Position numbers and translations under genes: made by a program. The notes beneath the pieces are model-generated. The model saw only the letters and a list, made by a program, of their open reading frames with translations, ran no database searches and was not told where the DNA came from. Shown here piece after piece: positions 45,431-55,143 of a DNA stretch of 64,000 bases; position 1 is the first letter of the stretch, and each line of letters begins with the position of its first letter. The DNA lies in NCBI GenBank assembly GCA_024640765.1, contig JAHEEK010000012.1, positions 1-64,000 of the forward strand, read 5' to 3'. Source of the DNA: Nereida sp024640765 (lineage in GTDB: Bacteria > Pseudomonadota > Alphaproteobacteria > Rhodobacterales > Rhodobacteraceae).

Positions 45431-45582
45431 TCAACACTCAAAGTGATGGGTTTTGTGACTGAAGTTTGCGGTGGGGCGAAGGCATCAGGCATCACCATCG
45501 GCCCAAGATACGCAAAGGCCACCAGCCCGATGATCGCCAAAACTGCGAGATACCCGATAAATTTAAAAAGTCGTCCTATCAT
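45427..45582 (-). CDS. Small single-helix membrane protein
   Basis: Start at 45582 gives 51 residues (MIGRLFKFIGYLAVLAIIGLVAFAY in part) with one membrane helix (~residues 8-28) and a short periplasmic Pro-rich tail. The stop overlaps the next gene's ATG (ATGA), which supports translation. Function unknown; its conserved position suggests a partner of the exported protein downstream. Confidence 0.65.
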   Translation of the reverse strand: MIGRLFKFIGYLAVLAIIGLVAFAYLGPMVMPDAFAPPQTSVTKPITLSVE

Positions 45583-45828
45583 AGCGTCGAACTTTCTTTT
45601 CTGCCTCAATTTCCCAGCTTAGCTACAGGTTTCCAAACTGCACTCAACGAGCTAACGCGGTGCATTGCCGCGACTTTAGCCTATAATTGAGCGAATTATT
45701 GCAGTTGTATATGGTCTTTTTGCAAAACTCACGGCATTCACGTGGGGTGAGACGGAAAACGGCGGGCGGGCGCTCATCTGATAGGTAAGCGACGAGCGCG
45801 GCAAACGATGTTCGGGGTGACGTACACG

Positions 45829-46359
45829 ATGGCGCAGAGCCTTTCAAAAACGGTTGTGATGGTTGGCATGATGGGGGCCGGCAAAACGGCGATTGGTCGT
45901 GCATTGGCCCATGCTCTCGATGTGCCGTTTGTTGATAGTGATGCCGAGATTGAAGCCGCCGCCCAACGTACCATCGCAGAGATATTTGAACGGGACGGCG
46001 AAGATTTTTTCCGTCAGCGCGAGACCGAGGTGATAGAGCGTTTGCTGTCTGGCCAACCGTGTATTTTGAGTACTGGAGGTGGCGCTTTTCTGGCGCCTAC
46101 CAATCGTGATCTAATCGCGAGCAAAGGCGTTTCTGTGTGGCTTGACGTGCCGCTTGATGTGCTTTGGGAGCGGGTTCGTCATAAAGTTACTCGGCCGCTT
46201 TTACGGACTGAAAACCCACGCGCTACGCTGAATGCGCTTTTCGATGCGCGGGTGGCTCACTACCGTCGTGCTGACATTCAGGTGGAATGTGGGCAGGGAA
46301 GCATTGCCGAAACGACCACGGCTGTGCAGCGCGCCTTATTTGCGTTTTTGAAGGACTAA
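45829..46359 (+). CDS. aroK: Shikimate kinase
   Basis: The 176-residue kinase has Walker A GMMGAGKT, the shikimate-binding DSDAEIE and the STGGGAF motif. ATG 45829 is preferred to an in-frame ATG at 45808 because GGGGTGA lies upstream at a useful distance. It is 5 bp from aroB, so both steps of the shikimate pathway are co-transcribed. Confidence 0.95.
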   Translation: MAQSLSKTVVMVGMMGAGKTAIGRALAHALDVPFVDSDAEIEAAAQRTIAEIFERDGEDFFRQRETEVIERLLSGQPCILSTGGGAFLAPTNRDLIASKGVSVWLDVPLDVLWERVRHKVTRPLLRTENPRATLNALFDARVAHYRRADIQVECGQGSIAETTTAVQRALFAFLKD

Positions 46360-46364
46360 TTTTG

Positions 46365-47501
46365 ATGACAGAGACCTCCCCCATAAATGGCGCAACTAAG
46401 GCGACGGTTCACGTTCCGCTTGATACCAGAGCCTATGACGTGCGGATTGGAACTGGTCTAATCGCATCAGCCGGAGCGCAAATTTTACCTTTACTGCGGC
46501 GGCCAAAAGTGGCTGTGGTCACCGATGAAAACGTGGCGTCGTTGCACTTGGATGCACTGCGCGCGGGTCTTGCTGCAGATGGTGTCGAAATGACATCACT
46601 AGAACTACCCGCCGGTGAGAGTACAAAAAGTTGGCCACATTTGAGCAAAACAGTTGAGTGGCTGTTGGACCAAAAAGTAGAACGTGGTGACATTGTTGTT
46701 GCTTTTGGCGGTGGCGTGATTGGTGATTTGGTAGGCTTTGCCGCTGCGATTTTACGGCGCGGTGTTCGGTTTGTGCAGATCCCAACGTCACTTTTGGCGC
46801 AGGTCGACAGCTCCGTTGGCGGCAAAACAGGCATTAACGCGCCCCACGGTAAAAACTTGATTGGCGCATTTCATCAGCCGAGTTTGGTGTTGGCGGATGT
46901 GGGCGTACTAGGGACATTGCCAACCCGCGATTTTTTGGCAGGCTACGGTGAAGTCGTGAAATACGGGTTTCTGGGAAGTGCCGCGTTTTTTGAATGGCTT
47001 GAAGAAAATGCACCGGCAATGGCTGCAGGAGATGTTGGTTTGCGCATTGAGGCCGTGCGCCGTTCTGTTCAGATGAAAGCTGACATTGTGGTGCGGGACG
47101 AGACAGAGCAGGGGGATCGTGCTCTGCTAAACCTTGGGCACACGTTTTGCCATGCACTTGAAACCGCCACAGATTATTCATCGGATCGCCTTTTGCACGG
47201 TGAAGGGGTCGCGATTGGCTGCGCCTTGGCTTTTGAGGCTTCAATGCGGTTGGGGCTGTGCGCTCAAGAAGCGCCAAGCCGTGTGCGCGCGCATTTGCGG
47301 GCAATGCGTATGAAAGTTGATCTGCGTGATATCGATGGGGAGCTTCCGTCAACTGAGGCGCTGATCGAACTGATGTCACAAGACAAGAAGGTCATCGATG
47401 GGCAGCTGCGTTTCATTATGGCGCGGGGCATCGGCGAAGCATTTGTTACCACTGACGTGCCTGTGGATGTGGTGCGCAGTATTCTGGAAGATGCCCGATA
47501 G
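46365..47501 (+). CDS. aroB: 3-dehydroquinate synthase
   Basis: The 378-residue enzyme forms dehydroquinate from DAHP with NAD and a metal. Conserved segments are LPAGESTKSW, AFGGGVIGDLVGFAA, QIPTSLLAQVDSSVGGKTGIN and the metal ligands Glu/His in LNLGHTFCHALE and LLHGEGVAIG. Start at ATG 46365. Confidence 0.97.
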   Translation: MTETSPINGATKATVHVPLDTRAYDVRIGTGLIASAGAQILPLLRRPKVAVVTDENVASLHLDALRAGLAADGVEMTSLELPAGESTKSWPHLSKTVEWLLDQKVERGDIVVAFGGGVIGDLVGFAAAILRRGVRFVQIPTSLLAQVDSSVGGKTGINAPHGKNLIGAFHQPSLVLADVGVLGTLPTRDFLAGYGEVVKYGFLGSAAFFEWLEENAPAMAAGDVGLRIEAVRRSVQMKADIVVRDETEQGDRALLNLGHTFCHALETATDYSSDRLLHGEGVAIGCALAFEASMRLGLCAQEAPSRVRAHLRAMRMKVDLRDIDGELPSTEALIELMSQDKKVIDGQLRFIMARGIGEAFVTTDVPVDVVRSILEDAR

Positions 47502-47523
47502 ATAGGTAGCCCAATAAAGAAGA

Positions 47524-47545
47524 CGCTCTCTTTACTGAGCGCTTT
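47524..47545. terminator. Weak bidirectional hairpin between aroB and ssb
   Basis: CGCTC (47524-47528) pairs with GAGCG (47537-47541) in the gap between convergent genes; flanking T-runs are short on both sides. Confidence 0.4.
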
Positions 47546-47573
47546 ACATTAATTTCAACCAATAACAATTTGA

Positions 47574-48089
47574 TTAGAATGGAATTTCATCATCCAAATC
47601 ATTTGATGGGCTAGGCGCGCCTCCACCCATTCCACCGCCGTATGATGGACCGCTATCGTATCCACCACCGCTGCGATCGTCGGCCATGTAACCGCCGCCA
47701 ACGCCGCCGCCCATGCTGCCACCACCGTTGTTGTCACCGCGACCGTCAAGCATTGTCAGCGTGCTTGTGTAGGGACGAAGAACTACCTCTGTGGAATACT
47801 TGTCTTGGCCGCTTTGATCCTGCCACTTGCGTGTTTCAAGCTGGCCCTCAAGGTACACTTTTGATCCCTTGCGCAGATATTGCTCTGCTACTTTGGCGAG
47901 TGGCTCGCTGAAGATCGCCACTGAGTGCCACTCGGTGCGTTCTTTGCGCTCACCTGTGTTGCGGTCTTTCCATGTTTCAGAAGTCGCAATCCGCAAGTTG
48001 CAGACCTTGCCGCCGTTCTGAAATGTGCGCACTTCGGGGTCGCGCCCCAAGTTGCCAATCAGAATGACCTTGTTCACTGATCCTGCCAT
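47574..48089 (-). CDS. ssb: Single-stranded DNA-binding protein
   Basis: Start at 48089 (MAGSVNKVILIGNLGRDPEV). The OB fold covers residues 1-~115. A Gly-rich linker (GGGSMGGGVGGGY) leads to the acidic tip DLDDEIPF that binds DNA-repair partners. 171 residues is normal. Confidence 0.97.
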   Translation of the reverse strand: MAGSVNKVILIGNLGRDPEVRTFQNGGKVCNLRIATSETWKDRNTGERKERTEWHSVAIFSEPLAKVAEQYLRKGSKVYLEGQLETRKWQDQSGQDKYSTEVVLRPYTSTLTMLDGRGDNNGGGSMGGGVGGGYMADDRSGGGYDSGPSYGGGMGGGAPSPSNDLDDEIPF

Positions 48090-48262
48090 GTCGATGTCCT
48101 TATTGATTCCTGCATTTCGCGCCACTTTAGGCTTTATCGCGGGCTTCAGAAACACCCAATTGGGTGCCCCTGTGGTTACTCTTTGCGCCGTGGGTGGTCA
48201 TCATATCTAAATTAACTATATTTAATGTTAATTAATCTGACGCGGACGGCCACGATATCATC

Positions 48263-48862
48263 ATGAGTTTCTTGAAGGCATCTTTGTTAAGTACTTTGTT
48301 TATTGCCGCTTTTGCTTTGGCAAGTCAGGCGTCTGATGCAGGTTTTTCATCCAAATCACGTGCTTCACTTTTCGCTTCGCAGACAGATGTTCTGGATGGG
48401 CGTTCATCGAAACAATACGCTAGCTCGGTCAGGCTACAACCCAAATCAGCCAGTATCTCGACTCGGACAGCGCGTGATTTGCGTTATTATGGAACTTATG
48501 ACGGCCCGTATTTGAAGCTTGCCAAGGCAGTTGCGCGCAAACATCGGGTCCCAGAGGGGCTATTTTTGCGGCTTATTCAGCAGGAATCCGCTTGGAATAG
48601 CAAGGCGCGGTCGAGCAAAGGTGCAATTGGTCTGGCCCAACTCATGCCTGCAACCGCGCGCGATTTGCGGGTTGATCCGAAGGACCCAGAACAGAACCTG
48701 GAAGGTGGCGCGCGCTACCTTGCAGAACAGTACCGCACGTTTCGGTCGTGGCGTCTGGCGCTTGCGGCTTACAACGCAGGGCCGGGTGCCGTGCGCAAAC
48801 ACGGGGGCGTGCCTCCCTTTCGTGAAACACAAAACTACGTTCGTAAGATCTACGGAAGTTAA
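48263..48862 (+). CDS. Lytic transglycosylase (SLT domain)
   Basis: The 199-residue protein has a signal peptide (LFIAAFALASQASDA), an ~70-residue linker, then a goose-lysozyme-like SLT domain with catalytic Glu in LIQQESAWNSKARSSKGAIGLAQLMP (in part) and the ALAAYNAGPGAV motif. It cleaves peptidoglycan in the periplasm. Its end overlaps the convergent araC-like gene by four bases. Confidence 0.92.
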   Translation: MSFLKASLLSTLFIAAFALASQASDAGFSSKSRASLFASQTDVLDGRSSKQYASSVRLQPKSASISTRTARDLRYYGTYDGPYLKLAKAVARKHRVPEGLFLRLIQQESAWNSKARSSKGAIGLAQLMPATARDLRVDPKDPEQNLEGGARYLAEQYRTFRSWRLALAAYNAGPGAVRKHGGVPPFRETQNYVRKIYGS

Positions 48863-49806
48863 CCACGTTGGCGTGTGGGCTGTAGCAAAGCGCGGCCAAA
48901 TTTCGCTGTTAATGCTGGGCCTGTCGCGGCAGAGCGTAGCGGCTTGGGTGCAGCGCGTGTTTGGGCGCGAAAACCTGTTGGGTTTTGGCCCGTTTGCTGT
49001 TGAAAAACGCGTGTGAAGTAAGCAGCGTTTGCAAAGCTCACGCGTGCTGCGGCCTCTTGTATGCTGATGTCTGTGTCAGCAAGCAAACGCTGCGCTTCGT
49101 ATAGTTTCGTTAGCTGCAAAAGACGTGATGCGGGGACGCCGAATTCTGAACTGCAAACACGAGATAGGTGTGTGGCGGTCACGCCGAGGGCCTTGGCATA
49201 ATTACTGGCCGTGTCCGATGTGCAAAATTTGTCGGCCAGCAGCGTAGTGAAACCTGCCAACAGTGTTGCGGCGGCGGTTGGCTTTATTTGATCGTTTGGC
49301 GTCCTGTTGCGCACCAACCAAACACCAAGTAGCGCTGCATGGGCTACTAATGCAGCTTCGTTGGCGGCTTATAAAGTTTGATCCAAGTTGTGCTTTGTCG
49401 GCCGCTCAACTTCATTCACAAGATTATCCCACAAGCCGTTTAGCACTGATTGTAGTTTCACGTCCGAGACGCGGACATATGCACTTAGAGTTAGCAAATT
49501 TGCCTCAGCGGTATTCGGCAGGGCCATGACTGAGCCGAATGTGCCAGCGCCAAGATCGAGAGCCATGAGGGTGTTTGCAGGCACGAATGCCATCGCCGCG
49601 CCGGAAATCGCGCGTTTACGTCCACCGATCATGAATGACCCTGTGCCTCTTGTGATCCAAATGAATTGTGGCCAAGGAACTGAGTGGGGAAGTGACAACC
49701 GCCATTGTCCGACTTTCGTAATTTGGGCAAACGCCCGTGGCCCCAGGTGAAACGCAGGTGTCACCGCGGGGTCAGGGACCGTCTGTATGAGGGGTGTCAG
49801 TGACAT
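48859..49806 (-). pseudogene. AraC-family transcriptional regulator, in-frame TAA at codon 146
   Basis: The frame from 49806 encodes an AraC-type N-terminal cupin-like region (residues ~20-110), then TAA at 49369-49371, then continues in the same frame to the two C-terminal helix-turn-helix motifs (AKALGVTATHLSRVCSSEFG and ISIQEAAARVSFANAAYFTRVF, shown in part). The stop replaces a residue between HNLDQTL and AANEAALV, most simply Gln (CAA). The product without readthrough lacks the DNA-binding domain. An internal start at 49317 could make the DNA-binding half alone. Confidence 0.88.
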
Positions 49807-49922
49807 AAAATAACCGAAAACTAAAAACTAACTACACGGCTACAATGTTCGAAAAAAATATGTCTAACAAGGCTTTCGATCCAGAAAAGATCAATAGGCG
49901 TTCGATTTGTGACTATCCCACC

Positions 49923-50801
49923 TCAACCAGTAGGGTCGAGCGGCATCCATTTCCCCATACGTGCGCGAAACCAAGTCCGCTGACGTTTCGCGTATTGCCG
50001 CGAAGCGGTAACTGCCAACGTGCGCGCTTCCTCCAAACTTAACTCACCATGTAAATGGCCGATTAACTCCGGCGCACCGATTGCTCTGGCGGACTGATCC
50101 GCGGGGTTCCAAGTGGCGAGATTTCGCTGTGCCTCCTCCAATGCGCCTTGCGCAAGCATGATGTCAAAACGCCGTTCAATCCGTTCGTTGACCCAGTCTT
50201 TTGGGGCATCGATCAACATTGGATGGCAGTTGGCCAGCGGGACAATCGGCGGTGGGGTGTTGTCTTGCCAGTCGCTCAGCGGGCGGCCGGTGGTTTGGGC
50301 AACTTCCCACGCCCGCGTCACGCGCATCGGGTTCGCAGGATCAATGCGGCTTCTGGTTTCATCGTCTAGTTCAGCCAAAAGCGCGTCAATCCCATCAGCC
50401 TCAAGGCGTTCATTTGCAAGCGCGCGAACTGCGGGTGGTGTGGGGGGGATTTCGGCCAAGCCTTCTGTCAGCGCGCGAAAGTTTAAACCGGTGCCGCCCA
50501 CGATGATCAGACGTTCATTCCCCATCAACGCCTTCACATCACGTAGCCATTGACCCACCGAGTATGCGCCATTCCCCGCTACATGACCGTATAGTGCGTG
50601 CGGTGTTTGTACCTCATCCTCAACGCTGGGGCGGGCGGTTAACACGCGCCAGTTTTCGAACACTTGCAGCGCATCTGCGTTAACGATCATGCCGCCTTTT
50701 TGTGCCGCAATTTCCATGGCTAAAGCGGACTTTCCCGACGCGGTTGCCCCTGCGATCAAAACAGGCAGCTCCGTTGAAAGTGTCTTGATCGTGTCAAACA
50801 T
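49923..50801 (-). CDS. miaA: tRNA dimethylallyltransferase
   Basis: The 292-residue enzyme adds dimethylallyl to A37 of tRNAs that read UNN codons. Walker A GATASGKSALA, the IIVGGTGLNFRAL segment and the C-terminal TRQYAKRQRTWFR motif (here ASRQYAKRQRTWFR) are present. Slightly shorter than E. coli MiaA, as usual in this family branch. Confidence 0.95.
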   Translation of the reverse strand: MFDTIKTLSTELPVLIAGATASGKSALAMEIAAQKGGMIVNADALQVFENWRVLTARPSVEDEVQTPHALYGHVAGNGAYSVGQWLRDVKALMGNERLIIVGGTGLNFRALTEGLAEIPPTPPAVRALANERLEADGIDALLAELDDETRSRIDPANPMRVTRAWEVAQTTGRPLSDWQDNTPPPIVPLANCHPMLIDAPKDWVNERIERRFDIMLAQGALEEAQRNLATWNPADQSARAIGAPELIGHLHGELSLEEARTLAVTASRQYAKRQRTWFRARMGKWMPLDPTG

Positions 50802-50892
50802 AAAAATACGCGCCTTTTGGTCATTGAACCGGCGGGCGGTTTACTCCATTTTGGCGCAAAGACAAAGTGCAAGCGATCGCGGGAGACAGCAC

Positions 50893-51612
50893 ATGGCCCA
50901 TGGAACCACGTTTAAGCGGGTTATGCTTAAAATCTCAGGCGAGGCGCTGATGGGCGACCAGGGATTTGGGCTGCATCCGCCGACGGTGGAGCGTATCGCC
51001 CGCGAGGTGCAGACCGTTCACGAGATGGGCGTTGAGATTTGCATGGTGATCGGTGGGGGCAACATCTTCCGTGGTCTTCAAGGCTCTGCCCAAGGGATGG
51101 AGCGGACAACGGCTGACTATATGGGGATGCTCGCGACTGTAATGAACGCGCTTGCGATGCAATCTGCTCTTGAGGGGCACGGCATCCATACGCGGGTCAT
51201 TTCGGCCATTACAATGAACGAAGTGGCGGAGCCTTATATCCGCCGCCGCGCCGTTCGCCACCTAGAGAAAAAGCGCGTTTGCATTTTTGCAGCCGGCACG
51301 GGCAACCCCTATTTCACGACAGATACGGCTGCGACTTTGCGCGCAAACGAGATGTCCTGTGAGGCGATCTTTAAGGGCACCAAAGTTGATGGTGTCTATG
51401 ATAAAGATCCCGCGAAACACGATGATGCAGTGCGCTACGACAATGTCACCTATGATGATGTTCTCGCCAAACGCCTGAATGTGATGGACGCCAGTGCGAT
51501 TGCTTTGGCGCGCGACAACAGCCTGCCCATTATTGTTTTCAGCCTAGATGAACCCGGCGGTTTCCGCGGCATTCTGGCGGGCGAGGGGACTTATACGCGG
51601 GTCCATCAATAA
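50893..51612 (+). CDS. pyrH: Uridylate kinase
   Basis: UMP kinase (239 residues) of the amino-acid-kinase fold: LKISGEALMG, VIGGGNIFRG and the TGNPYFTTDTAATLRA segment. Start at ATG 50893 (MAHGTTFKRV); upstream extension overlaps miaA and is not real. First gene of the envelope/translation run ending at lpxB. Confidence 0.97.
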   Translation: MAHGTTFKRVMLKISGEALMGDQGFGLHPPTVERIAREVQTVHEMGVEICMVIGGGNIFRGLQGSAQGMERTTADYMGMLATVMNALAMQSALEGHGIHTRVISAITMNEVAEPYIRRRAVRHLEKKRVCIFAAGTGNPYFTTDTAATLRANEMSCEAIFKGTKVDGVYDKDPAKHDDAVRYDNVTYDDVLAKRLNVMDASAIALARDNSLPIIVFSLDEPGGFRGILAGEGTYTRVHQ

Positions 51613-51738
51613 CACCTTACTGGGATTAATTGCCCGCTGGATTGAGACTCGTGGCAGGCGCCTTAATCACAACACTGGATTGCAATGCCCTTCCAAGGTA
51701 TAGCTCAGAAAACAAACCGTTAATATACGAGCAAACAT

Positions 51739-52302
51739 ATGTCCGACGATTTTCTTCTTGATACTGATGACCTTGAGCGCCGCATGGACGGTGCAATCGC
51801 AAATTTGCGAGTTGAATTTGCATCTTTGCGCACCGGCCGTGCCTCGGGCTCAATGCTTGAGCCGGTTATGGTGGATGCCTACGGTTCCATGACGCCGATT
51901 AACCAAGTGGGGACGGTCAATGTTCCCGAGCCGCGCATGGTTACGATTAACGTTTGGGACAAAGGCCTTGTGGGTAAAGTTGAAAAAGCGATCCGTGAAA
52001 GTGGCCTCGGCATCAACCCACAGCTGAACGGCACGATCATAATGCTGCCGATCCCCGAGCTGAACGAAGAGCGTCGCCGCGAGCTTACCAAAGTTGCGGG
52101 CTCTTACGCCGAGAACGCCCGTGTCAGTGTACGTAACATTCGACGTGACGGTATGGACCAGATCAAAAAGGCCAAAAACGACGGCATGTCCGAAGATGAT
52201 CAAAAGCTTTGGGAATCCGAAGTGCAGGAAATGACGGATAAATTCATCAAGGCGGTCGATGAAGCGCTTGAAGTAAAACAAGCAGAGATCATGCAAGTGT
52301 AG
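51739..52302 (+). CDS. frr: Ribosome recycling factor
   Basis: The 187-residue RRF splits post-termination ribosomes with EF-G. Conserved segments: LRTGRASGSMLEPVMVDAYG (in part), PEPRMVTINVWDK and RVSVRNIRRDGMDQIKK. Normal length. Confidence 0.97.
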   Translation: MSDDFLLDTDDLERRMDGAIANLRVEFASLRTGRASGSMLEPVMVDAYGSMTPINQVGTVNVPEPRMVTINVWDKGLVGKVEKAIRESGLGINPQLNGTIIMLPIPELNEERRRELTKVAGSYAENARVSVRNIRRDGMDQIKKAKNDGMSEDDQKLWESEVQEMTDKFIKAVDEALEVKQAEIMQV

Positions 52303-52352
52303 CATTATCAATGACTTGCGCTATTTAGCGAATGTTTAAGGAGATTTCAGGG

Positions 52353-53117
52353 ATGTCTGGAAACGCACAACAAGGGCCCAAGCACGTCGCCGTCATTATG
52401 GATGGTAACGGTAGGTGGGCGACCACGCGTGGCCGTCCGCGGCTTTTTGGTCATCACGCAGGCGCAAAACGGGTCAAGGAAATTGTGCGGGCATGTCCCG
52501 ACGTTGACGTAAAATACCTTACCATTTTTGCTTTCTCCACAGAAAATTGGAAACGTACGCAGGCCGAAGTTTCGGGGCTGATGAAGCTTTTCCGACGCTA
52601 TATTTTGCGCGAAGCGAATGATTTGTTGGCGGAAGGTGTCCGTGTTCGCTTTATTGGTGACCGAGCACGTCTTGACACAAAACTTGTGAAAATGATGGAT
52701 CAGCTTGAGTTGCTCACAAGCGCCAACAGCAAAGTGCACCTGACGATCGCGTTGAACTATGGGGGGCGCGATGAGGTTGCGCGCGCAACGAAGCGGCTGG
52801 CTGCAGATGTGCAGGTGGGTACTTTACTGCCCGGTGATGTGGATGAAGAAACGCTGCCTCGCTACCTTGATACACATTTCTTGCCAGATCCTGATCTTGT
52901 GATCCGCACCAGCGGTGAAGCGCGCATTTCTAATTTCCTTTTGTGGCAGTCCGCCTACGCAGAATACGAATTTATCGATACTTTGTGGCCGGATTTTACC
53001 AAAGATATTTTTGCAGATTTAGTGGCCTCGTATGGTGGCCGTTCACGCCGATTTGGTGGCGTTTCGGAACCAACTCAGGCATCAACGCCCCTGACCAAAG
53101 CTGTAACCGAGACCTAG
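52353..53117 (+). CDS. uppS: Undecaprenyl diphosphate synthase
   Basis: The 254-residue cis-prenyltransferase makes the C55 lipid carrier. Signature AVIMDGNGRWA with the Mg-binding Asp and GARISNFLLWQSAYAE (here GEARISNFLLWQ) are present. ATG 52353 is preferred over 52332, as AAGGAG sits between them. Confidence 0.96.
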   Translation: MSGNAQQGPKHVAVIMDGNGRWATTRGRPRLFGHHAGAKRVKEIVRACPDVDVKYLTIFAFSTENWKRTQAEVSGLMKLFRRYILREANDLLAEGVRVRFIGDRARLDTKLVKMMDQLELLTSANSKVHLTIALNYGGRDEVARATKRLAADVQVGTLLPGDVDEETLPRYLDTHFLPDPDLVIRTSGEARISNFLLWQSAYAEYEFIDTLWPDFTKDIFADLVASYGGRSRRFGGVSEPTQASTPLTKAVTET

Positions 53118-53123
53118 ACCTCA

Positions 53124-53927
53124 ATGATGCCGACCAAAACTGATGCCGCCAAATGGGATGATTTAAAGACCCGTACACTTTCTGGCATTGGAATGGCCGT
53201 TGTTGGTGTAGCGGGGATTGTTGCAGGTGGCGTCTGGTATCAGATTCTTACTGTGTTTGTGACGGCAGTGATGGTTTGGGAAGTTGCGATGATGATTCAG
53301 CCTGACCGGCCAACGCCTGGCATGTTGGCGGCGGCTTTAACGGCATCCGTTTTGTCGGGTTTGCTTGCCAGTGACTACCATGTGTTTTTGCCGCTTTTGT
53401 TGATCCCGCCGGTTTTTTTGGTGTTGTCGCTCAAAAGCGAACGGCTCGCTGGTTTCTGTTTTGCATTGGGAATTTTGCTTGCAGGATGGGCCCTTGTGCA
53501 TTTCCGCGAAACTTATGGCACTGTTTGGATCCTTTGGTTGGTCAGTATTGTGATCGTCACAGACATCGGTGGATATTTTGCTGGCCGCACGTTTGGTGGG
53601 CCTAAATTTTGGCCAAGCGTCAGTCCGAAAAAGACGTGGTCAGGAACTGTTGCGGGGTGGGGACTGTCGGCGCTGGTGGGCTATGTTTTTGCGGTTAATA
53701 CAGATGCGGGTGCGGCTCTTCCCATCATTTCTGTAGCGCTCAGTTTTGCAGGTCAGATGGGTGATATCGCCGAAAGTGCGCTCAAACGGCGGATGGGTGT
53801 AAAAGACAGCTCCACGCTCATTCCGGGCCATGGAGGCCTGTTTGATCGGTTCGATGCGCTGTTGGGTGCCTCCCTTGTGATGCTGTTGGTCGCGATGGTG
53901 CTTGATGTGCCGGGAGTGGCATTTTGA
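53124..53927 (+). CDS. cdsA: Phosphatidate cytidylyltransferase
   Basis: The 267-residue membrane enzyme makes CDP-diacylglycerol. Several helices cover the first 200 residues, and the CTP_transf_1 signature SALKRRMGVKDSSTLIPGHGG (in part) lies at ~215-236. It overlaps dxr by four bases (TTGA). Confidence 0.95.
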   Translation: MMPTKTDAAKWDDLKTRTLSGIGMAVVGVAGIVAGGVWYQILTVFVTAVMVWEVAMMIQPDRPTPGMLAAALTASVLSGLLASDYHVFLPLLLIPPVFLVLSLKSERLAGFCFALGILLAGWALVHFRETYGTVWILWLVSIVIVTDIGGYFAGRTFGGPKFWPSVSPKKTWSGTVAGWGLSALVGYVFAVNTDAGAALPIISVALSFAGQMGDIAESALKRRMGVKDSSTLIPGHGGLFDRFDALLGASLVMLLVAMVLDVPGVAF

Positions 53928-55096
53928 AACGTGTGAGCATCTTCGGTGCCACCGGAAGTATTGGTCAAAACACAATTGATTTGATCCGCCGCGCCCCTGA
54001 TGAATATCAGGTCGTGGCGCTATCGGGTGGCGCAAACATCAAGCAATTGGCTCAAGATGCGATTGAGCTTGGGGCAGAGGTAGCCGTTACATGCTATGAC
54101 GCGCGCCTTGATGAATTGCGCAGCGCGCTTGCCGGAAGCGGCGTTGATGCGCAGGCAGGCTCAACCGCGATCAAAGAAGCGGCAGCGCACCCAGCAGATT
54201 GGATTATGTCGGCAATTGTTGGCGTCGCTGGTCTTGTTCCAAGCCTTGAGGCTGTAAAACAAGGCGCCACGCTGGCGTTGGCAAACAAGGAGTCCCTTGT
54301 CGCTGCGGGCCCGCTACTTATGCGCTTGGCCCGCGAAAATAATGCGACCATTCTGCCTGTTGATAGCGAACACTCAGCTGTTTTTCAGGCGTTGATCGGT
54401 GAAGATATGTCTGCTGTTGAGCGTGTTATCATCACTGCCAGCGGGGGTGCATTTCGCGATTGGCCTCTTGATAAGATCAGGGCAGCGACCGTTGCAGATG
54501 CATCAAGTCATCCAAATTGGGACATGGGGCAGCGGATCACGATTGATAGCGCGTCTATGTTTAATAAGTCTTTAGAACTTATTGAAGCTAAAGAGTTTTT
54601 TAGAATTCCACCATCGCAAGTTGAGACACTTGTCCACCCTGAAAGCATGATTCATGCGCTCGTTGGTTTTAATGATGGGGCCCTGATGGCCCACGTTGGC
54701 CCGCCCGATATGCGCCATGCGATTGGGTTTGCACTACACTGGCCTGAGCGGCGAAAGCTGCCTGTTGAGCGCCTCGATCTGGCCAAGATTGGATCATTCA
54801 CATTCCGCGCCCCAGACGAAGCACGGTATCCCGCCCTAAGGCTCGCCCGCGAGGTGATGGAGCTTGGTGGGCTGTCAGGGGCTGTGTTCAACGGCGCGAA
54901 AGAGCGCGCGCTTGACCATTTTATCGCGGGTAACATTGGCTTTTTGGATATGGCGCAGGTCGTTGAGCAGGTGCTGAGCCAAATGGACGCAGACAATCTC
55001 CTCAGAAACGCCGATATCACCCTTGATACGGTTCAGGCCGCAGACCACATGGCAAGGCAGATTGCGGACATCAAAAGCAAAGCGGTAGCCGCGTAA
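53924..55096 (+). CDS. dxr: 1-deoxy-D-xylulose 5-phosphate reductoisomerase
   Basis: The 390-residue enzyme commits DXP to the MEP isoprenoid pathway. It has the NADPH motif FGATGSIGQNTIDL, the metal-binding DSEHSAVFQ, ASGGAFRDWP and the SASMFNKSLELIEA segment. A TTG start at 53924 is likely because it overlaps the cdsA stop and precedes the family's KRVSIFGATG N-terminus. Confidence 0.96.
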   Translation: MKRVSIFGATGSIGQNTIDLIRRAPDEYQVVALSGGANIKQLAQDAIELGAEVAVTCYDARLDELRSALAGSGVDAQAGSTAIKEAAAHPADWIMSAIVGVAGLVPSLEAVKQGATLALANKESLVAAGPLLMRLARENNATILPVDSEHSAVFQALIGEDMSAVERVIITASGGAFRDWPLDKIRAATVADASSHPNWDMGQRITIDSASMFNKSLELIEAKEFFRIPPSQVETLVHPESMIHALVGFNDGALMAHVGPPDMRHAIGFALHWPERRKLPVERLDLAKIGSFTFRAPDEARYPALRLAREVMELGGLSGAVFNGAKERALDHFIAGNIGFLDMAQVVEQVLSQMDADNLLRNADITLDTVQAADHMARQIADIKSKAVAA

Positions 55097-55143
55097 TTAG
55101 CTAACGCACGAACATAAAGCGTGCAGATCGGGCGAATAACATC

